Positions 34,170-44,802 of a stretch of DNA of 64,000 nucleotides are shown one piece after another (position 1 is the first letter of the stretch; every line of letters starts with the position of its first letter). The DNA is from Gaiellasilicea sp963802765 (GTDB taxonomy: Bacteria; Actinomycetota; Thermoleophilia; Gaiellales; Gaiellaceae). A program made the position numbers and the translations under genes. Where the stretch lies: NCBI GenBank assembly GCA_963802765.1, contig CAWDJZ010000017.1:1-64000 (forward strand), written 5' to 3'. Below the pieces are notes generated by a model. That model saw nothing but the letters and a program-made list of their open reading frames with translations, ran no database searches and was not told the origin of the DNA.

Positions 34170-35516
34170 ATGACCGAGCATCAGCGCGTGAGCCGAAGGC
34201 GGTTCCTCGGCACCGCGGCAGCCGGGTCGCTCGCAATCGCCGGAGTCGGTGCGCTCGCACCCAAGGTGCGGAGTGGGTCGGCAGCGAACGGGGTCGGCGA
34301 GCGGCTCGTGCCGCCGCCCAGGCTGAGCATCCAGCACTTTTCGATCCGCGACTCGATCACGAGGCGCAGCATCGCGAACAGCCGCGCCAACGGGCTGACA
34401 CCGACGATGGGCTATCTGGGCGGCCCGACCTTCCCGGAGGACCCGACCGACCTCGGCCCGCTCGTGCCGCTGCCCGGCGGCTTCCAGGAGGTGTTCGAGT
34501 ATCTGGCCGCCCTCGGCTTCAGGGGCTTCGAGTTCTTCCAGTTCACACAGAACATCAACGAGCTCGGGCGGCAGCCGACCCACGCCGAGATCCGCTCGTA
34601 CCTGGACGCGGCCGGACTGGTCTCGACGGGCACGCACACCGGCAGCCTTGGCGTCATGTACGACCCGGTCGGCGGCGGGCTCTCGGCGAACGGCCTGCTC
34701 CAGGTGGAGATCGCCAAGACGCTGGGCCACAAGATGATCGGGACGGCCGGCGATCCCAGCCAGCGGGCGACGCTCGGGGACAATCCGGCGAACCCGGCGC
34801 AGATCGGGTGGGCCGAGGCCGCGCGACGCGCCAACATCGTCGGCGAGATCCTCTCGCACCAGTCGCTCGCCTGGTACTGGCACACCGAGCAGAACGGCTG
34901 GCAGTTCTTCAACGACCCGGCGCATCCGGAACTGTCCCGAACGCACCGGATCGACTGGTGGACCGCGAACACGGATCCGCACACGGTCCTGTTCGAGCCG
35001 GACATCTTCCACTCGTACTCCGGCCGGGCGCGCTTCCCGGATCCGGTCGACGGCTCGAAGTGGGACGCATTCGAGTTCTGGAAGGCCAACGCGCACCGGC
35101 TCGTCGGCTGGCACGTCAAGGACGGAACGCGGCTCGCGTCCCAGCCCCCGCCACCGACGAACCCGTTCACGCAGACGATCGTGCGCCCGCCCACGTTCGC
35201 TCCCGGCGGGCTCGCCAACAACGACGCGCTCTACGCCGGCGAGGGCACGATCTCGCGCGGGTATCCAGTCGACCCGGATCCGGGCGTGGTCGGCTTCAAG
35301 AGGATCTTCGACGACGTCGGGGCCAAGGGCTCGAAGTGGTCGATCCTCGAAACCGACAGCGGGATCGGCCCGGCGACCGACCCGGGCCGGTCGCTCCGTC
35401 ACGCGAAGCTCGGCAGCCAGTACCTCCTCGGGCTCCGCGCAGGTCCCAGCACGCATGCGACGCACGGAGTCGAGGAGGAGACGGTGTTCGAGAGTGATCT
35501 CGAGCTCGCGGGTTAG
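34170..35516 (+). CDS. Tat-exported TIM-barrel isomerase-like protein
   Basis: A 448-residue protein from ATG 34170, after GGGAGGAG. The signal SRRRFLGTAAAGSLAIAG is a clear twin-arginine motif, and export would end near residue 40. The rest resembles xylose-isomerase-like TIM barrels with GFRGFEFFQF, STGTHTGSL, VGWHVKDG and WSILETDSG as metal-site strands. Homologs occur beside secreted sugar-processing genes. It probably acts outside the membrane on a sugar, but the reaction is unknown. Confidence 0.82.
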   Translation: MTEHQRVSRRRFLGTAAAGSLAIAGVGALAPKVRSGSAANGVGERLVPPPRLSIQHFSIRDSITRRSIANSRANGLTPTMGYLGGPTFPEDPTDLGPLVPLPGGFQEVFEYLAALGFRGFEFFQFTQNINELGRQPTHAEIRSYLDAAGLVSTGTHTGSLGVMYDPVGGGLSANGLLQVEIAKTLGHKMIGTAGDPSQRATLGDNPANPAQIGWAEAARRANIVGEILSHQSLAWYWHTEQNGWQFFNDPAHPELSRTHRIDWWTANTDPHTVLFEPDIFHSYSGRARFPDPVDGSKWDAFEFWKANAHRLVGWHVKDGTRLASQPPPPTNPFTQTIVRPPTFAPGGLANNDALYAGEGTISRGYPVDPDPGVVGFKRIFDDVGAKGSKWSILETDSGIGPATDPGRSLRHAKLGSQYLLGLRAGPSTHATHGVEEETVFESDLELAG

Positions 35517-36223
35517 AGGTCTCCTCGCGGCGTTCGCGGTGGCACTCGTCGCCGCGAACGCCGCGTCTGCGCACGGCGATCCCTCGACGCACATGCTCGA
35601 GTCGGAGAACCTCTACCCGGCCGTCGCGAGCAGGCCGTCCCAGTCGCTGGAGCTGAGCCTGATCGGCGTGCTTCGCGCTGCGGCGACGAAGGGCTATCCG
35701 GTCAAGATCGCACTGATCGCCAACGCAGACGATCTCGAGGACACGTCGCTGCTCGGTCGCCCGCAGGCCTACGCGGAGTACCTCGAACGTGAGCTCGGCG
35801 GCGTCTCGGCCCTGAATGGCCCACTCGTCGTGATCGATCCGTCGGGGTTCGGCGTCTCGGGGCGGGAGCTCAAGAACGGACGCTTGCGGTCGATCCGCCA
35901 GTGCAACGGCGTGGGCTCCACTCCGCGGCCTCAGCGTCCCTCCCCACGCAGACGGAGATGCCCTCGCCCGTACGGCGCTCGTCGTCGTGCGGCGAGCGGC
36001 GGCCGCTGCAGGACGGCCGCTCCCCGCCGACGTCCCCCCGGCGACCTATGTGGTCGCGGTCCCGGCCCGCACCGGCGGTTTCGGGATCGTGCTCCCGCTC
36101 GTCCTGGGTGTCTCGTTCTTCCTGCTCGCCTGGCTCGGCTACGAGCTTTGGTCGTCGTCTAGTACGCGCCGGACGGAGCAGCGACGTCAGTCGGCGGAGC
36201 GGCCCCGGCCTTCCGGGCCTTGA
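35494..36223 (+). CDS. TPM-domain-like secreted/membrane protein (one-base insertion)
   Basis: GTG 35494 overlaps the preceding stop by 23 bp. A signal peptide (residues 8-28, ending ASA) is followed by a domain like TPM/Psb32 proteins (VASRPSQSLELSLIGVLRAAATKGYPVKIALI). The frame changes near 35905. Removing one G gives APLRGLSVPPHADGDALARTALVVVRRAA, then one membrane helix (IVLPLVLGVSFFLLAWLGY) and a stop at 36223. The corrected length is 242 residues. The 3' end overlaps deoC by 65 bp in convergent orientation. Function unknown. Confidence 0.7.
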
Positions 36224-36890
36224 AGTCCTCGAGGATCGTCTCGGTCGCGGTCGCGCCGATCCGCGTGACGCCGACGTTCATGACGTCGAGCAGTGCGTCG
36301 AGCGTCCGGACGCCGCCCGCCGCCTTCACCTGTACGTGAGCAGGGCTGTGCTCGCGCATCAGCCTGAGATCCTCGATCGTGGCGCCGGAGGCGGCGAACC
36401 CGGTCGAGGTCTTGACGAAGCCGGCGCCGGCCGACGCGCTCAGTTGGCAGGCGCGGATCTTCTGCGCGTCGTCGAGGTAGGCGTTCTCGAAGATCACCTT
36501 CACGAGCCGGCCCTGGGCGGCCTCGACGACGGCGCGGATGTCGGCCTCGACGTACGCGTCGTCGCCGGAGATCAGACGGGCGATGTTCAGCACCATGTCG
36601 ATCTCGTCGGCCCCGCCCGCGATGAGCTCCTCCGTCTCGGCCGCCTTCGTGGCGGTCGTGTGGCTGCCGTGCGGGAAGCCGACGACCGTCGAGATCAGGA
36701 CGTCGGAGCCGGCGACGAGCTCGGCCGACCAGCCGACATCGGCAGGGCGCACCGTCGCCGACGCGACGTCGTAGCGCAGCGCCAGCTCGACGCCGGCGCG
36801 CACCGTGTCGAGGTCGAGCTCGGGCCGCAGCAGCGAGTGGTCGATCGTCTTCGCGACGTCGCGGTACTCGAGGGTCTCGATCCCGATCAC
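36159..36890 (-). CDS. deoC: Deoxyribose-phosphate aldolase
   Basis: A 243-residue class I aldolase from GTG 36890; an ATG at 36917 would overlap the divergent start. It splits 2-deoxyribose 5-phosphate into glyceraldehyde 3-phosphate and acetaldehyde. Family marks: TIDHSLLRPE, VVGFPHGSHTTATK, DEIDMVLNI, the Schiff-base Lys in FVKTSTGF and a second Lys in VQVKAAGG. It fits the sugar-catabolism region. Confidence 0.92.
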   Translation of the reverse strand: MIGIETLEYRDVAKTIDHSLLRPELDLDTVRAGVELALRYDVASATVRPADVGWSAELVAGSDVLISTVVGFPHGSHTTATKAAETEELIAGGADEIDMVLNIARLISGDDAYVEADIRAVVEAAQGRLVKVIFENAYLDDAQKIRACQLSASAGAGFVKTSTGFAASGATIEDLRLMREHSPAHVQVKAAGGVRTLDALLDVMNVGVTRIGATATETILEDFKARKAGAAPPTDVAAPSGAY

Positions 36891-36907
36891 GGTGCGAGGA
36901 TACGGCA

Positions 36908-37918
<1,011 letters not shown>

Positions 37919-37922
<4 letters not shown>

Positions 37923-38675
37923 TCGAGCCGCTGCTGGCGGACGACGCCTTCCTCGCCGACGTCGAGGCGGCACGCGACGAGGCCGGCCTGCACCTCTGGT
38001 GGCTCGGCCAGAGCGGCTTCCTCATCCAGCACCAAGGACGGCACCTCGTCGTCGACCCCTACCTCTCGGACTCGCTGACGCGGAAGTACGCGGACACCGA
38101 GACGCCGCACGTGCGGATGACGCGACGCGTCGTCGCGCCGGAACGGCTCGCCTTCGTCGACGTCGTCCTCTCCACGCACGGCCACACAGATCACCTCGAT
38201 CCGGAGACGCTGCGTGCGATCGGCGCTCCGCTCGTGACCCCGTCCGGCCTGCTCGAGCTCGCCCGCGAGCGCAGCCACGTCGGAGGTGACGGGGATCGCC
38301 GAAGGCGAACGGGTCGACGTCGCCGGCTTCGGCGTCGAGGCCGTGCCGGCGACCCATCCCGGCGACCACTGCGTCGGCTACGTGATCTCGGCCGGGCCGT
38401 ACCGGCTCTACCACTCCGGCGACACGACCTGGGTCGATCCCGGAGTGCGCGGCGTCGACGTCGCGCTCATTCCGATCAACGGCAAGCTCGGCAACCTCGA
38501 CGGGCCGGAGGCCGCCCGCCTCGCCCGGACCGTCGAGGCCGCGCTCGCCGTCCCGTGCCACTACGGCATGTTCGAGTTCAACACGGCGAGCCCGGACGCG
38601 TTCGTGGCCGAGTGCGAAAGGCTTGGCCAGCGCTACCGGCTGCTCGAGAACGGCGAGCGGCTCAGCCTGGGTTGA
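37919..38675 (+). CDS. UlaG-like metallo-beta-lactamase-fold hydrolase (one-base insertion)
   Basis: The frame starts within the MetE-like stop; the only start-like codon is CTG 37919 in CTGA, an unusual start. The N-terminus includes LHLWWLGQSGFLIQ. The metal motif is THGHTDHLD (HxHxDH). A break near 38281 is repaired by removing one G, giving EVTGIAEGERVDVAGFG, then ATHPGDHCVGY, HSGDT and CHYGMFE, the remaining ligand regions. The corrected length is 251 residues. The family includes L-ascorbate-6-phosphate lactonase, so a sugar-lactone substrate is plausible. Confidence 0.8.
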
Positions 38676-39099
38676 GAAAGCGGAAGAGCGCCTCGGCGAC
38701 GCACGCCGGCTTCTCCTGGCCCTCGAGCTCGATCGTCCCGGCGACACGTGCCTGCTTGCCGCCCGCGACGTCCTCGACGTCCTCGACCCGGAAGCGGCCG
38801 CGGATCCTGCTCCCCGACGGGACGGGCGAGGTGAACCGGACGCGGTTGAGCCCGTAGTTGATCGTCATCCCGTAGCCCTCGAGCGGCGGCAGCGCCTCCG
38901 CGAACATCGGCACGACGAGCGAGAGCGTCAGGAAGCCGTGCGCGATCGTCGTCCCGAACGGGCCGGCCGCGGCCTGCTCCGGGTCGACGTGGATCCACTG
39001 GTGGTCGTCGGTCGCGCGCGCGAACTCCTCGATCCGCTCCTGCTCGACCGTCCGCCAGGGCGAGACGAGCTCCTGGCCGATCAGCTCCTCGACCGTCAT
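38662..39099 (-). CDS. MaoC-family hot-dog dehydratase
   Basis: A 145-residue single hot-dog protein. The hydratase motif ATDDHQWIHVDPEQA carries Asp and His, and GPFGTTIAHGFLTLSL is the conserved helix. It probably hydrates an enoyl-CoA. It is the last gene of the long Liv/acyl-CoA operon, 4 bp after the KAS III-like gene, and overlaps the UlaG-like gene by 14 bp at its 3' end. Confidence 0.9.
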   Translation of the reverse strand: MTVEELIGQELVSPWRTVEQERIEEFARATDDHQWIHVDPEQAAAGPFGTTIAHGFLTLSLVVPMFAEALPPLEGYGMTINYGLNRVRFTSPVPSGSRIRGRFRVEDVEDVAGGKQARVAGTIELEGQEKPACVAEALFRFLNPG

Positions 39100-39103
39100 G
39101 CGC

Positions 39104-40096
39104 TCACCATCTCACGACCGAGGCGGCCCACGTGTAGCCGGTGCCGGCGGCGAGCAGCAGCACGAGGTCGCCCTCGGCCAGCTCGCCCGCCCGGGCAGCA
39201 CGGTCGAGCGCGAGCAGCGAGTCGACACCGCTCATGTGTCCTGTGTCGTCGAGGTAGGCGGCCCGGGGGACGCCGAGCTCGCCGACGATCGCATCGTGCA
39301 TCGAGCGCTTCATGTGGATCCCGCAGAGGTACGACACATCCTCGAGCGTGGCGCCCGAGCGCTCGACCGCGCCGCGTGCGGCCGCGACGAAGTTCGGCAG
39401 GCTGACCTCGTCCAACCCGCCCTTCATCTGGGCCGGATCGGCGACGTCCAGGTAATGGCGGCGCGCCGCGACGCTCTCGGCCGAGGCGGGCTCGACCGAG
39501 CCGCCCGCCGGCACCTTCACCTGGAGCGAGAACGAGCCGTCGGTGAGCGCGTGGCAGCCGAGCAGCTCGTGCGGCGCGTCCCGCGTGAGTAGGCCGGCGA
39601 CCGCGCCGTCGCCGAAGTTGAACATGAAGCGGGAGCGCTCGTTCTCGTAGTCGAGCAGGTGCGACTCGCGGCTGGCCGCGACGACGAGGACGTTCTGCAG
39701 GTCGGGCTCGGCGAGCAGGAAGTTCCGCGCGAGCCGCAGCGCGACGGGCGTTCCGCACGAGACGTTCGCGTACTCCAGTCCATAGGCATTCGTGCAGCCG
39801 AGCCGGTGGGCGATCCACGGTGACGCCTGCCAGACCGGGTAGTCCTTCCAGAGCGAGCCGTAGTAGAGGACGACGTCGATCGCCTCTGGGTCGACGGCCT
39901 GCTCCTCGAGGAGGCGCGACGCGGCCGCAACCGACATGTCGCTCACGTGCTCGTCGGCGGCCGCGATGTGCTTCCCGCGCAGGCCGAACTTCTCCAGGAT
40001 CACCTGCTCCGGGATCGAGGTCGCCTCCGCGATCTCGGCCGCGCTCATCCACTGCTCGGGGAGATAGGCGGCCGTAGCCGCCACGCCGACGCTCAC
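39104..40096 (-). CDS. KAS III-like condensing enzyme with altered active site
   Basis: A 330-residue thiolase-fold protein from GTG 40096. Cys114 in NVSCGTPVA and His261 in GIHMKRS are kept. The third catalytic position, normally Asn in GNTSAAS, reads DDTGHMSGVDS, so Asn is absent. It may therefore acylate or transfer rather than decarboxylate and condense. The GTG overlaps the TetR stop. It sits in an operon with acyl-CoA ligase and MaoC, which suggests a CoA-thioester substrate. Confidence 0.85.
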   Translation of the reverse strand: MSVGVAATAAYLPEQWMSAAEIAEATSIPEQVILEKFGLRGKHIAAADEHVSDMSVAAASRLLEEQAVDPEAIDVVLYYGSLWKDYPVWQASPWIAHRLGCTNAYGLEYANVSCGTPVALRLARNFLLAEPDLQNVLVVAASRESHLLDYENERSRFMFNFGDGAVAGLLTRDAPHELLGCHALTDGSFSLQVKVPAGGSVEPASAESVAARRHYLDVADPAQMKGGLDEVSLPNFVAAARGAVERSGATLEDVSYLCGIHMKRSMHDAIVGELGVPRAAYLDDTGHMSGVDSLLALDRAARAGELAEGDLVLLLAAGTGYTWAASVVRW

Positions 40097-40689
40097 AGGT
40101 CGAGGTCCTTCGCGCCGAGGGCGCGCACGATGATCCGCGCGAGCTCGTCGAAGACGTGCTCGGGCATCTCGCGCTCGCCGTTCCAGAGGATCCAGCGCAT
40201 GCCGACGAGCTCGCCGATCCCCATCAGGCTCCAGGCGAGCACCTCGGGATCGCCCTCCGCAACCTCCCCCGCGTCCATCGCCTGTCGCAGGCCGGTCATG
40301 TATCCCGCCGTCAGCCGCTCGTAGTGCGTCACGAGCGTCTCCGGCGAGACGAACTCGGCCTGCCGGATGATTCTGTAGAGAGCCGGATGCTCGGCCGTGA
40401 AGCGGAAGAAGGCGCCGAAGCCGAGCAGCTCGCGCTCGGCACGCGTCGCGCCCTGGCTCGCCCCCTCGGTCATCGCGTGCCGGACGCGGGCGTTGAGGTC
40501 CAGCACGACCTCGTCGAAGATCGCCTTCTTGCTCGGAAAGTAGAGGTAGAACGTGCCCTGGCCGACGCCGGCCGCCTCCGTGATCTTCACGATCGAGGCA
40601 TCGTGGTAGCCGAGCTCGGCGAAAATCCGCTCCGCCGACTCGAGCAGCTTCTGCCGGGTCCGCTCGCCGCGTGCCGTCAGCGCCTTCAC
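40093..40689 (-). CDS. TetR-family regulator of the acyl-CoA operon
   Basis: A 198-residue regulator from GTG 40689, overlapping the ligase stop. The N-terminal HTH is ASIVKITEAAGVGQGTFYLYFPSKKAIFDEV, and the C-terminal helices form the ligand pocket. It is embedded in the operon (Liv genes, hydrolase, ligase, this gene, KAS III, MaoC), so it probably senses an acyl-CoA or the imported acid and controls the same operon. Confidence 0.92.
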   Translation of the reverse strand: MKALTARGERTRQKLLESAERIFAELGYHDASIVKITEAAGVGQGTFYLYFPSKKAIFDEVVLDLNARVRHAMTEGASQGATRAERELLGFGAFFRFTAEHPALYRIIRQAEFVSPETLVTHYERLTAGYMTGLRQAMDAGEVAEGDPEVLAWSLMGIGELVGMRWILWNGEREMPEHVFDELARIIVRALGAKDLDL

Positions 40690-42140
40690 CGGACGAGCTC
40701 CACGAGGTCGGACTTGACGACCTTGTCCAGCGCGTTCCGCGGCAGCGAGTCGACGAAGCGGACGCTCTTCGGCACCTTGTAGCGCGCGAGCCGGCCGCGG
40801 CAGTGCTCGAGCAGCTCCTCCTCCGTCGCCTCGCCGTCCGGGACGACGAACGCGACGCAGGCCTCGCCCCAGCGCTCGTCCGGGACGCCTACGACCGCCG
40901 CCTCGCGCACCGCCCCGTGATCGTGGAGGACGTTCTCGATCTCGGCCGGATAGACGTTCTCGCCGCCCGTGATGATCATGTCCTTCGTCCGGCCGACGAT
41001 CGTGTAGTAGCCCTCGTCGTCGCGCGACGCGACGTCGCCGGTCAGCAGCCAGCCGTCGGCGAAGGCGGCGTCCGTCGCCTCCGGTTTTCGCCAGTAGCCG
41101 GCGAACACGTTCGGGCCCTTGACGACGAGCTCCCCTTCGCCCGCGCCGTCGACGCGTCGGCCCGTGTCGGGGTCGCGCAGCGCGACGTCGACGTACGGGT
41201 ACGGCTTGCCGGCCGATCCCCGCCTGCGTGTAGCCTCCTCGGGCGGCAGGCAGAGAACGTTCGGCGCGGCTTCCGTCAACCCGTACCCCTGGACGATCTC
41301 GACGCCCTTCTCGTGCCACGTCTCGAGCAGCGCCTCGGGCATCGGGGCCCCGCCGACGACGGCGCACCGGAGGCTCGACAGGTCGGCCTGCGCGAACTCT
41401 TGAGCCTCGGCCATGAAGAGGTAGTTGGCCGGGACGCCCATCATCGTCGTCACCCGCTGCTCGGCGATCAGCGCGAGCGCGCGCGAAGGGTCGAACGAGG
41501 GCTCGAGAACGACCTTCGCCCCCTTCCACCACGCGAGCAGCGGCTGGACGTTCCAGCCGCCGCAATGGAACTGCGGTAACGCCGCGAGGACGACGTCGTC
41601 GCCCGAGATGCCGGTGGCGAGGTCGAAGGAGAGGTTCGTCCAGAAGCAGTTCGCGTGCGTCAGCAGCGCGCCCTTCGGCTTCCCGGTCGTCCCCGAGGTG
41701 TAGACGAGCAGGAGCCCGTCGTCGTCGCGCGGGCCGGGGACGGGATTGTGTTGTTCCAACACAAGCTCCTCCAGGCCGGCGCTGCGCTCGTGCAACGAGG
41801 CTGCGCTCGCGGCGTACTCGTCCGAGCAGAGGAGGACGGCCGGCTCCGCGTCGGCGATCTGGTAGGCGAGCTCCGGCTCCGCGAGGCGCCAGTTGAGCGG
41901 CGTCAGCGTCAGCCCCGCCTTGGCGCAGGCGAAGAAGGCGACGACGTGCTCGGTGCTCGTCGCCGTCAGCGTCGCGACCCGGTCGCCCCTGACGAGACCG
42001 GCGGCGAGCAACCCGGCCGCGAGCCGCTCGGACCGCGCGTCGAGCTCCGCGTAGGTCGTTTCGGCGCCGCGACAGTCGATTGCCACCCGGTCGGGGGTCG
42101 AGCGCGCACGGTCGCGGATCCAGCGGTCGAGGGTCAGCAC
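40686..42140 (-). CDS. AMP-dependent acyl-CoA ligase
   Basis: A 484-residue ANL-family enzyme from GTG 42140, overlapping the hydrolase end. It activates a carboxylic acid with ATP and CoA. Motifs: A3 VYTSGTTGKPKGA, A5 QGYGLTEAAP, A7 GWLLTGDVA and A10 PRNALDKVVK with the adenylation Lys. Between LEE and PVPGP, close to A3, lies LVLEQHN, encoded by a copy of the dispersed palindrome. The frame stays open. The likely substrate is a medium-chain or aromatic acid; it is not deducible further. Confidence 0.93.
   Translation of the reverse strand: MLTLDRWIRDRARSTPDRVAIDCRGAETTYAELDARSERLAAGLLAAGLVRGDRVATLTATSTEHVVAFFACAKAGLTLTPLNWRLAEPELAYQIADAEPAVLLCSDEYAASAASLHERSAGLEELVLEQHNPVPGPRDDDGLLLVYTSGTTGKPKGALLTHANCFWTNLSFDLATGISGDDVVLAALPQFHCGGWNVQPLLAWWKGAKVVLEPSFDPSRALALIAEQRVTTMMGVPANYLFMAEAQEFAQADLSSLRCAVVGGAPMPEALLETWHEKGVEIVQGYGLTEAAPNVLCLPPEEATRRRGSAGKPYPYVDVALRDPDTGRRVDGAGEGELVVKGPNVFAGYWRKPEATDAAFADGWLLTGDVASRDDEGYYTIVGRTKDMIITGGENVYPAEIENVLHDHGAVREAAVVGVPDERWGEACVAFVVPDGEATEEELLEHCRGRLARYKVPKSVRFVDSLPRNALDKVVKSDLVELVR
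41746..41764. repeat. Dispersed palindrome, copy 1 (inside acyl-CoA ligase)
   Basis: TTGTGTTG-TTC-CAACACAA, an 8-bp perfect stem with 3-nt centre. It is the core of the 21-bp element found at 51871 and 52261, with the outer base pair lost. It sits in the coding sequence in frame and reads LVLEQHN on the minus strand. Confidence 0.8.
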
Positions 42141-42874
42141 AGGAACTCCTCGAGCTCGCGCGTGAAGCGCTTCGGGTCCTGCCACATGAAGAGGTGCCCG
42201 CAGCCGGGGTAGATCGAGACGCGTGCGTCGGGAATCGCGTCCGCGAGCAGATGAGCGTTGCGCGGATCGACGACGACGTCGCCGTCACCGTGCTGGACGA
42301 GCGTCGGCGCCGCGAGCGCGCCGAGCCGGTCGTGCGCGTCGAACGTCGCGCCCGCCGCCGCCTGTGCAGCCCAGGGCTCGAACGGCTGGGCCGTTCGCTC
42401 GCGGTGCTCGAGAATCCGGTCGACGAGCTCCGGGCGGGGGTCTGGCTCGAGCGCGTTCTCGACGTACTCACGGAGGGTCGCCCGCGCCTGCATCAGCTCG
42501 ACCGTTCGCTGCGGCATCGGGAACGCCTGCGGGCCGCCCGGCGTCGTGGCCGCGAGCACGAGCCGCTCCACGCGCTCTGGCCGGCCGAGCGCGAGCTCCT
42601 GGGCGACCATGCCGCCGAGGCTCGTTCCGACCACGTGAGCACGCTCGACCCCGGCCTCGTCGAGCACCAGGACGGCGTCCTCCGCCATCTGCGCCGCGGT
42701 GTATGGGCCGGGCGGAGCATCGCTGTCGCCGATGCCGCGGTTGTCGAAGAGGAGCACATCGAACGAACCCGCCAGCGGCTCGACGACCGGCTCCCAGCCC
42801 CAGCGGGCATACCCCAGCCCGTGGATCAGCAGCAGGGCCGGCCCGTCGCCGTGGCGCTCCCAGGAGATCCTCAC
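42134..42874 (-). CDS. Alpha/beta hydrolase
   Basis: A 246-residue soluble hydrolase from GTG 42874, overlapping the LivM stop. LLLIHGLGYARWGWEP holds the oxyanion HG, the nucleophile is in VGTSLGGM, an acidic residue follows in HGDGDVVVDPRN, and His lies in YPGCGHLFMW. In an operon with acyl-CoA ligase it may release the acid from an ester before activation, or hydrolyse a ring-cleavage product. Specific substrate unknown. Confidence 0.9.
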   Translation of the reverse strand: MRISWERHGDGPALLLIHGLGYARWGWEPVVEPLAGSFDVLLFDNRGIGDSDAPPGPYTAAQMAEDAVLVLDEAGVERAHVVGTSLGGMVAQELALGRPERVERLVLAATTPGGPQAFPMPQRTVELMQARATLREYVENALEPDPRPELVDRILEHRERTAQPFEPWAAQAAAGATFDAHDRLGALAAPTLVQHGDGDVVVDPRNAHLLADAIPDARVSIYPGCGHLFMWQDPKRFTRELEEFLC

Positions 42875-43924
42875 GCGTCGGCCTCCATGCCGAGGCTCCG
42901 GCGCATCGCGCGCGTCCGGTGGCCGAGGCCGGCCAGCCCACCGGGGGCGAAGAAGACGAGCAGGATGAAGAGCGTGCCGAGGATGAAGAGCGGCTCGGAG
43001 AGCGGCGTCGAGAGCACCGTGGGCAGCTTCTCGATCGTCGGGTGGCCGGCGAGCGAGCCCAGTCGCTGGTCGGCGAGCGTGTAGAGAAAGCCTCCGAGGA
43101 GGGCGCCGTAGCGGGTCCCGGCACCCCCCAGCACGACCATCACGAGCAGCGTCAGCGTGAAGCTCGCGGTCGTCACCTGAGGGGAGGCGCCCGGTGCCGA
43201 GCACGAGCAGCCACACAACGCCGCCCGCGGTCGCAAGGAAGGAGGCGAGCACGAATGCGACCAGCTTGAAGCGGAACGGCTGCAGCCCGATCACCTCGAC
43301 CCGCTGTGCGTTCTCGCGGATCGCCTGCCAGACGCGGCCGGGCGAGCTCGAGACCGCCCAGCGAACGACGAGGAACACGACCGTCGCGTAGCCGAGCGCG
43401 AGCCAGTAGAGGTTCTTCGTGTTCACGACGCCGACGAACGCGGCCGGGATCGCTTCGAAGTTGAGCCCGAGGCCCTCCTCGCCGCCGGTGAGCCCGTCCG
43501 GGTTCTTCTGCACGAGCACCTGTCCCGCCTGCGCGAACGCGAGCGTCACCATCGCGAACGCGATTCCGCTCACGCGGAGACTGATCGAACCGAGGACGAA
43601 CGGGACGACGAGTGCAATCACGGCGACGAAGCCGAGCGTCGGCCAGAGCCCCCACTCCCACTCCGAGAGCGCGATCGTCGTCACGTAGACACCGATCGCG
43701 AAGTAGAGGGCGTGCCCGAACGAGAGCAGGCCCGTGAAACCGAACAGGAGGTCGTAGGTGAGCGCCACGCCGGCGAAGACGAGGCAGAGCGCGAGCAGGC
43801 CGAGCGTCCCCGGGCTGTCGAGCGGGCCGGCGAGGAGCACCGGGATGTCGAGCGACAGGGTCGGGATCAGCGCGAAGACCGCGAAGATGACCGCGGGCAC
43901 GAGGAAGGGGCGCACGCGGCTCAA
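42871..43924 (-). CDS. livM: Liv-type ABC transporter permease LivM (one-base insertion)
   Basis: TTG 43924 overlaps the LivH stop. The protein has about ten helices with GFTGLLSFGHALYFAIGVY, the LivM signature. Near 43190 one G is extra. Removing it gives TGASPQVTTASFTLTLLVMVVLGG and the stop at 42871, 350 residues. As given, the protein would lose its last three helices. It would form the membrane channel with LivH. Confidence 0.87.
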
Positions 43925-44802
43925 TGCGCCACCTTCGGAGCGAGGCCCTCGGGCTTGAGCAGCAGCACGATCGCGAGCAGGAGCACGACGGCGAGGTCGC
44001 CGAGGCCGCTCGACGCGTAGTAGTTCGCGTACTGCTGGATCAGCCCGACCGCGACCGCCGCGACGGCGGTGCCGCCGATCGAGCCGAAGCCGCCGATCAC
44101 GACGACGATGAAGGCGAAGATCAGGAGCGTCGTGCCTCGCGTCGGGTCGACGACGCCGTAGTAGACGCCCGAGAGCACGCCGGCGATCGCGACCACGGCG
44201 CCGCCGAGCGCGAAGACGAGCGTGAACGCCTTGCGCACGTCGATCCCGAGCGCGGTCACCATCGCGCGGTTCTCGACGCCGGCCCGGATGATCAGGCCGT
44301 AACGGGTGTAGCGCAGGAAGGCGGTCAGGCCGGCGAGCACGAGCACGGCGGCCGCGATCTCGACAAAGCGGTCGTTCGGGATCGCAGCCCCGAAGACGGT
44401 GGTCGTGTCGATCATCCAGGCCGGCACCGGGAAGGGCCGGGCGTCGAAGCCCCAGATCGCCTCGACGAGGGCCCCGAGCACGAGCGCGAGGCCGACGGTG
44501 ACGAGCACCTGCTCGACCGGGCGCCGGTAGAGCGGCCTGATCAGCACGAGCTCGATCAGCGCGGCCAGAACGGCGCCGACGGCGATCCCGAAGAGCGCAC
44601 CGACGAGCAGCTCCGTCCCGACGCCGCCGCCCACGTGCGTCGACATCCACCAGGTCATGTAGGCGCCGACGGTGAGCAGCGCCCCGTGCGCGAAGTTGAG
44701 CACGCCCATCAGGCCATAGATGAGCGAGAGGCCGGACGCGATCAGGAAGTACATCGCCCCGAGGCCGAGGCCGGTGATCGTGAGCAGGACGAACGTGCTC
44801 AA
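43921..44802 (-). CDS. livH: Liv-type ABC transporter permease LivH
   Basis: A 293-residue permease from TTG 44802, overlapping the ATPase stop. The LivH signature GLSLIYGLMGVLNFAHGALL is near the N-terminus, and GGFGSIGGTAVAAVAVGL near the end. Pairs with LivM. Intact frame. Confidence 0.93.
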   Translation of the reverse strand: MSTFVLLTITGLGLGAMYFLIASGLSLIYGLMGVLNFAHGALLTVGAYMTWWMSTHVGGGVGTELLVGALFGIAVGAVLAALIELVLIRPLYRRPVEQVLVTVGLALVLGALVEAIWGFDARPFPVPAWMIDTTTVFGAAIPNDRFVEIAAAVLVLAGLTAFLRYTRYGLIIRAGVENRAMVTALGIDVRKAFTLVFALGGAVVAIAGVLSGVYYGVVDPTRGTTLLIFAFIVVVIGGFGSIGGTAVAAVAVGLIQQYANYYASSGLGDLAVVLLLAIVLLLKPEGLAPKVAH

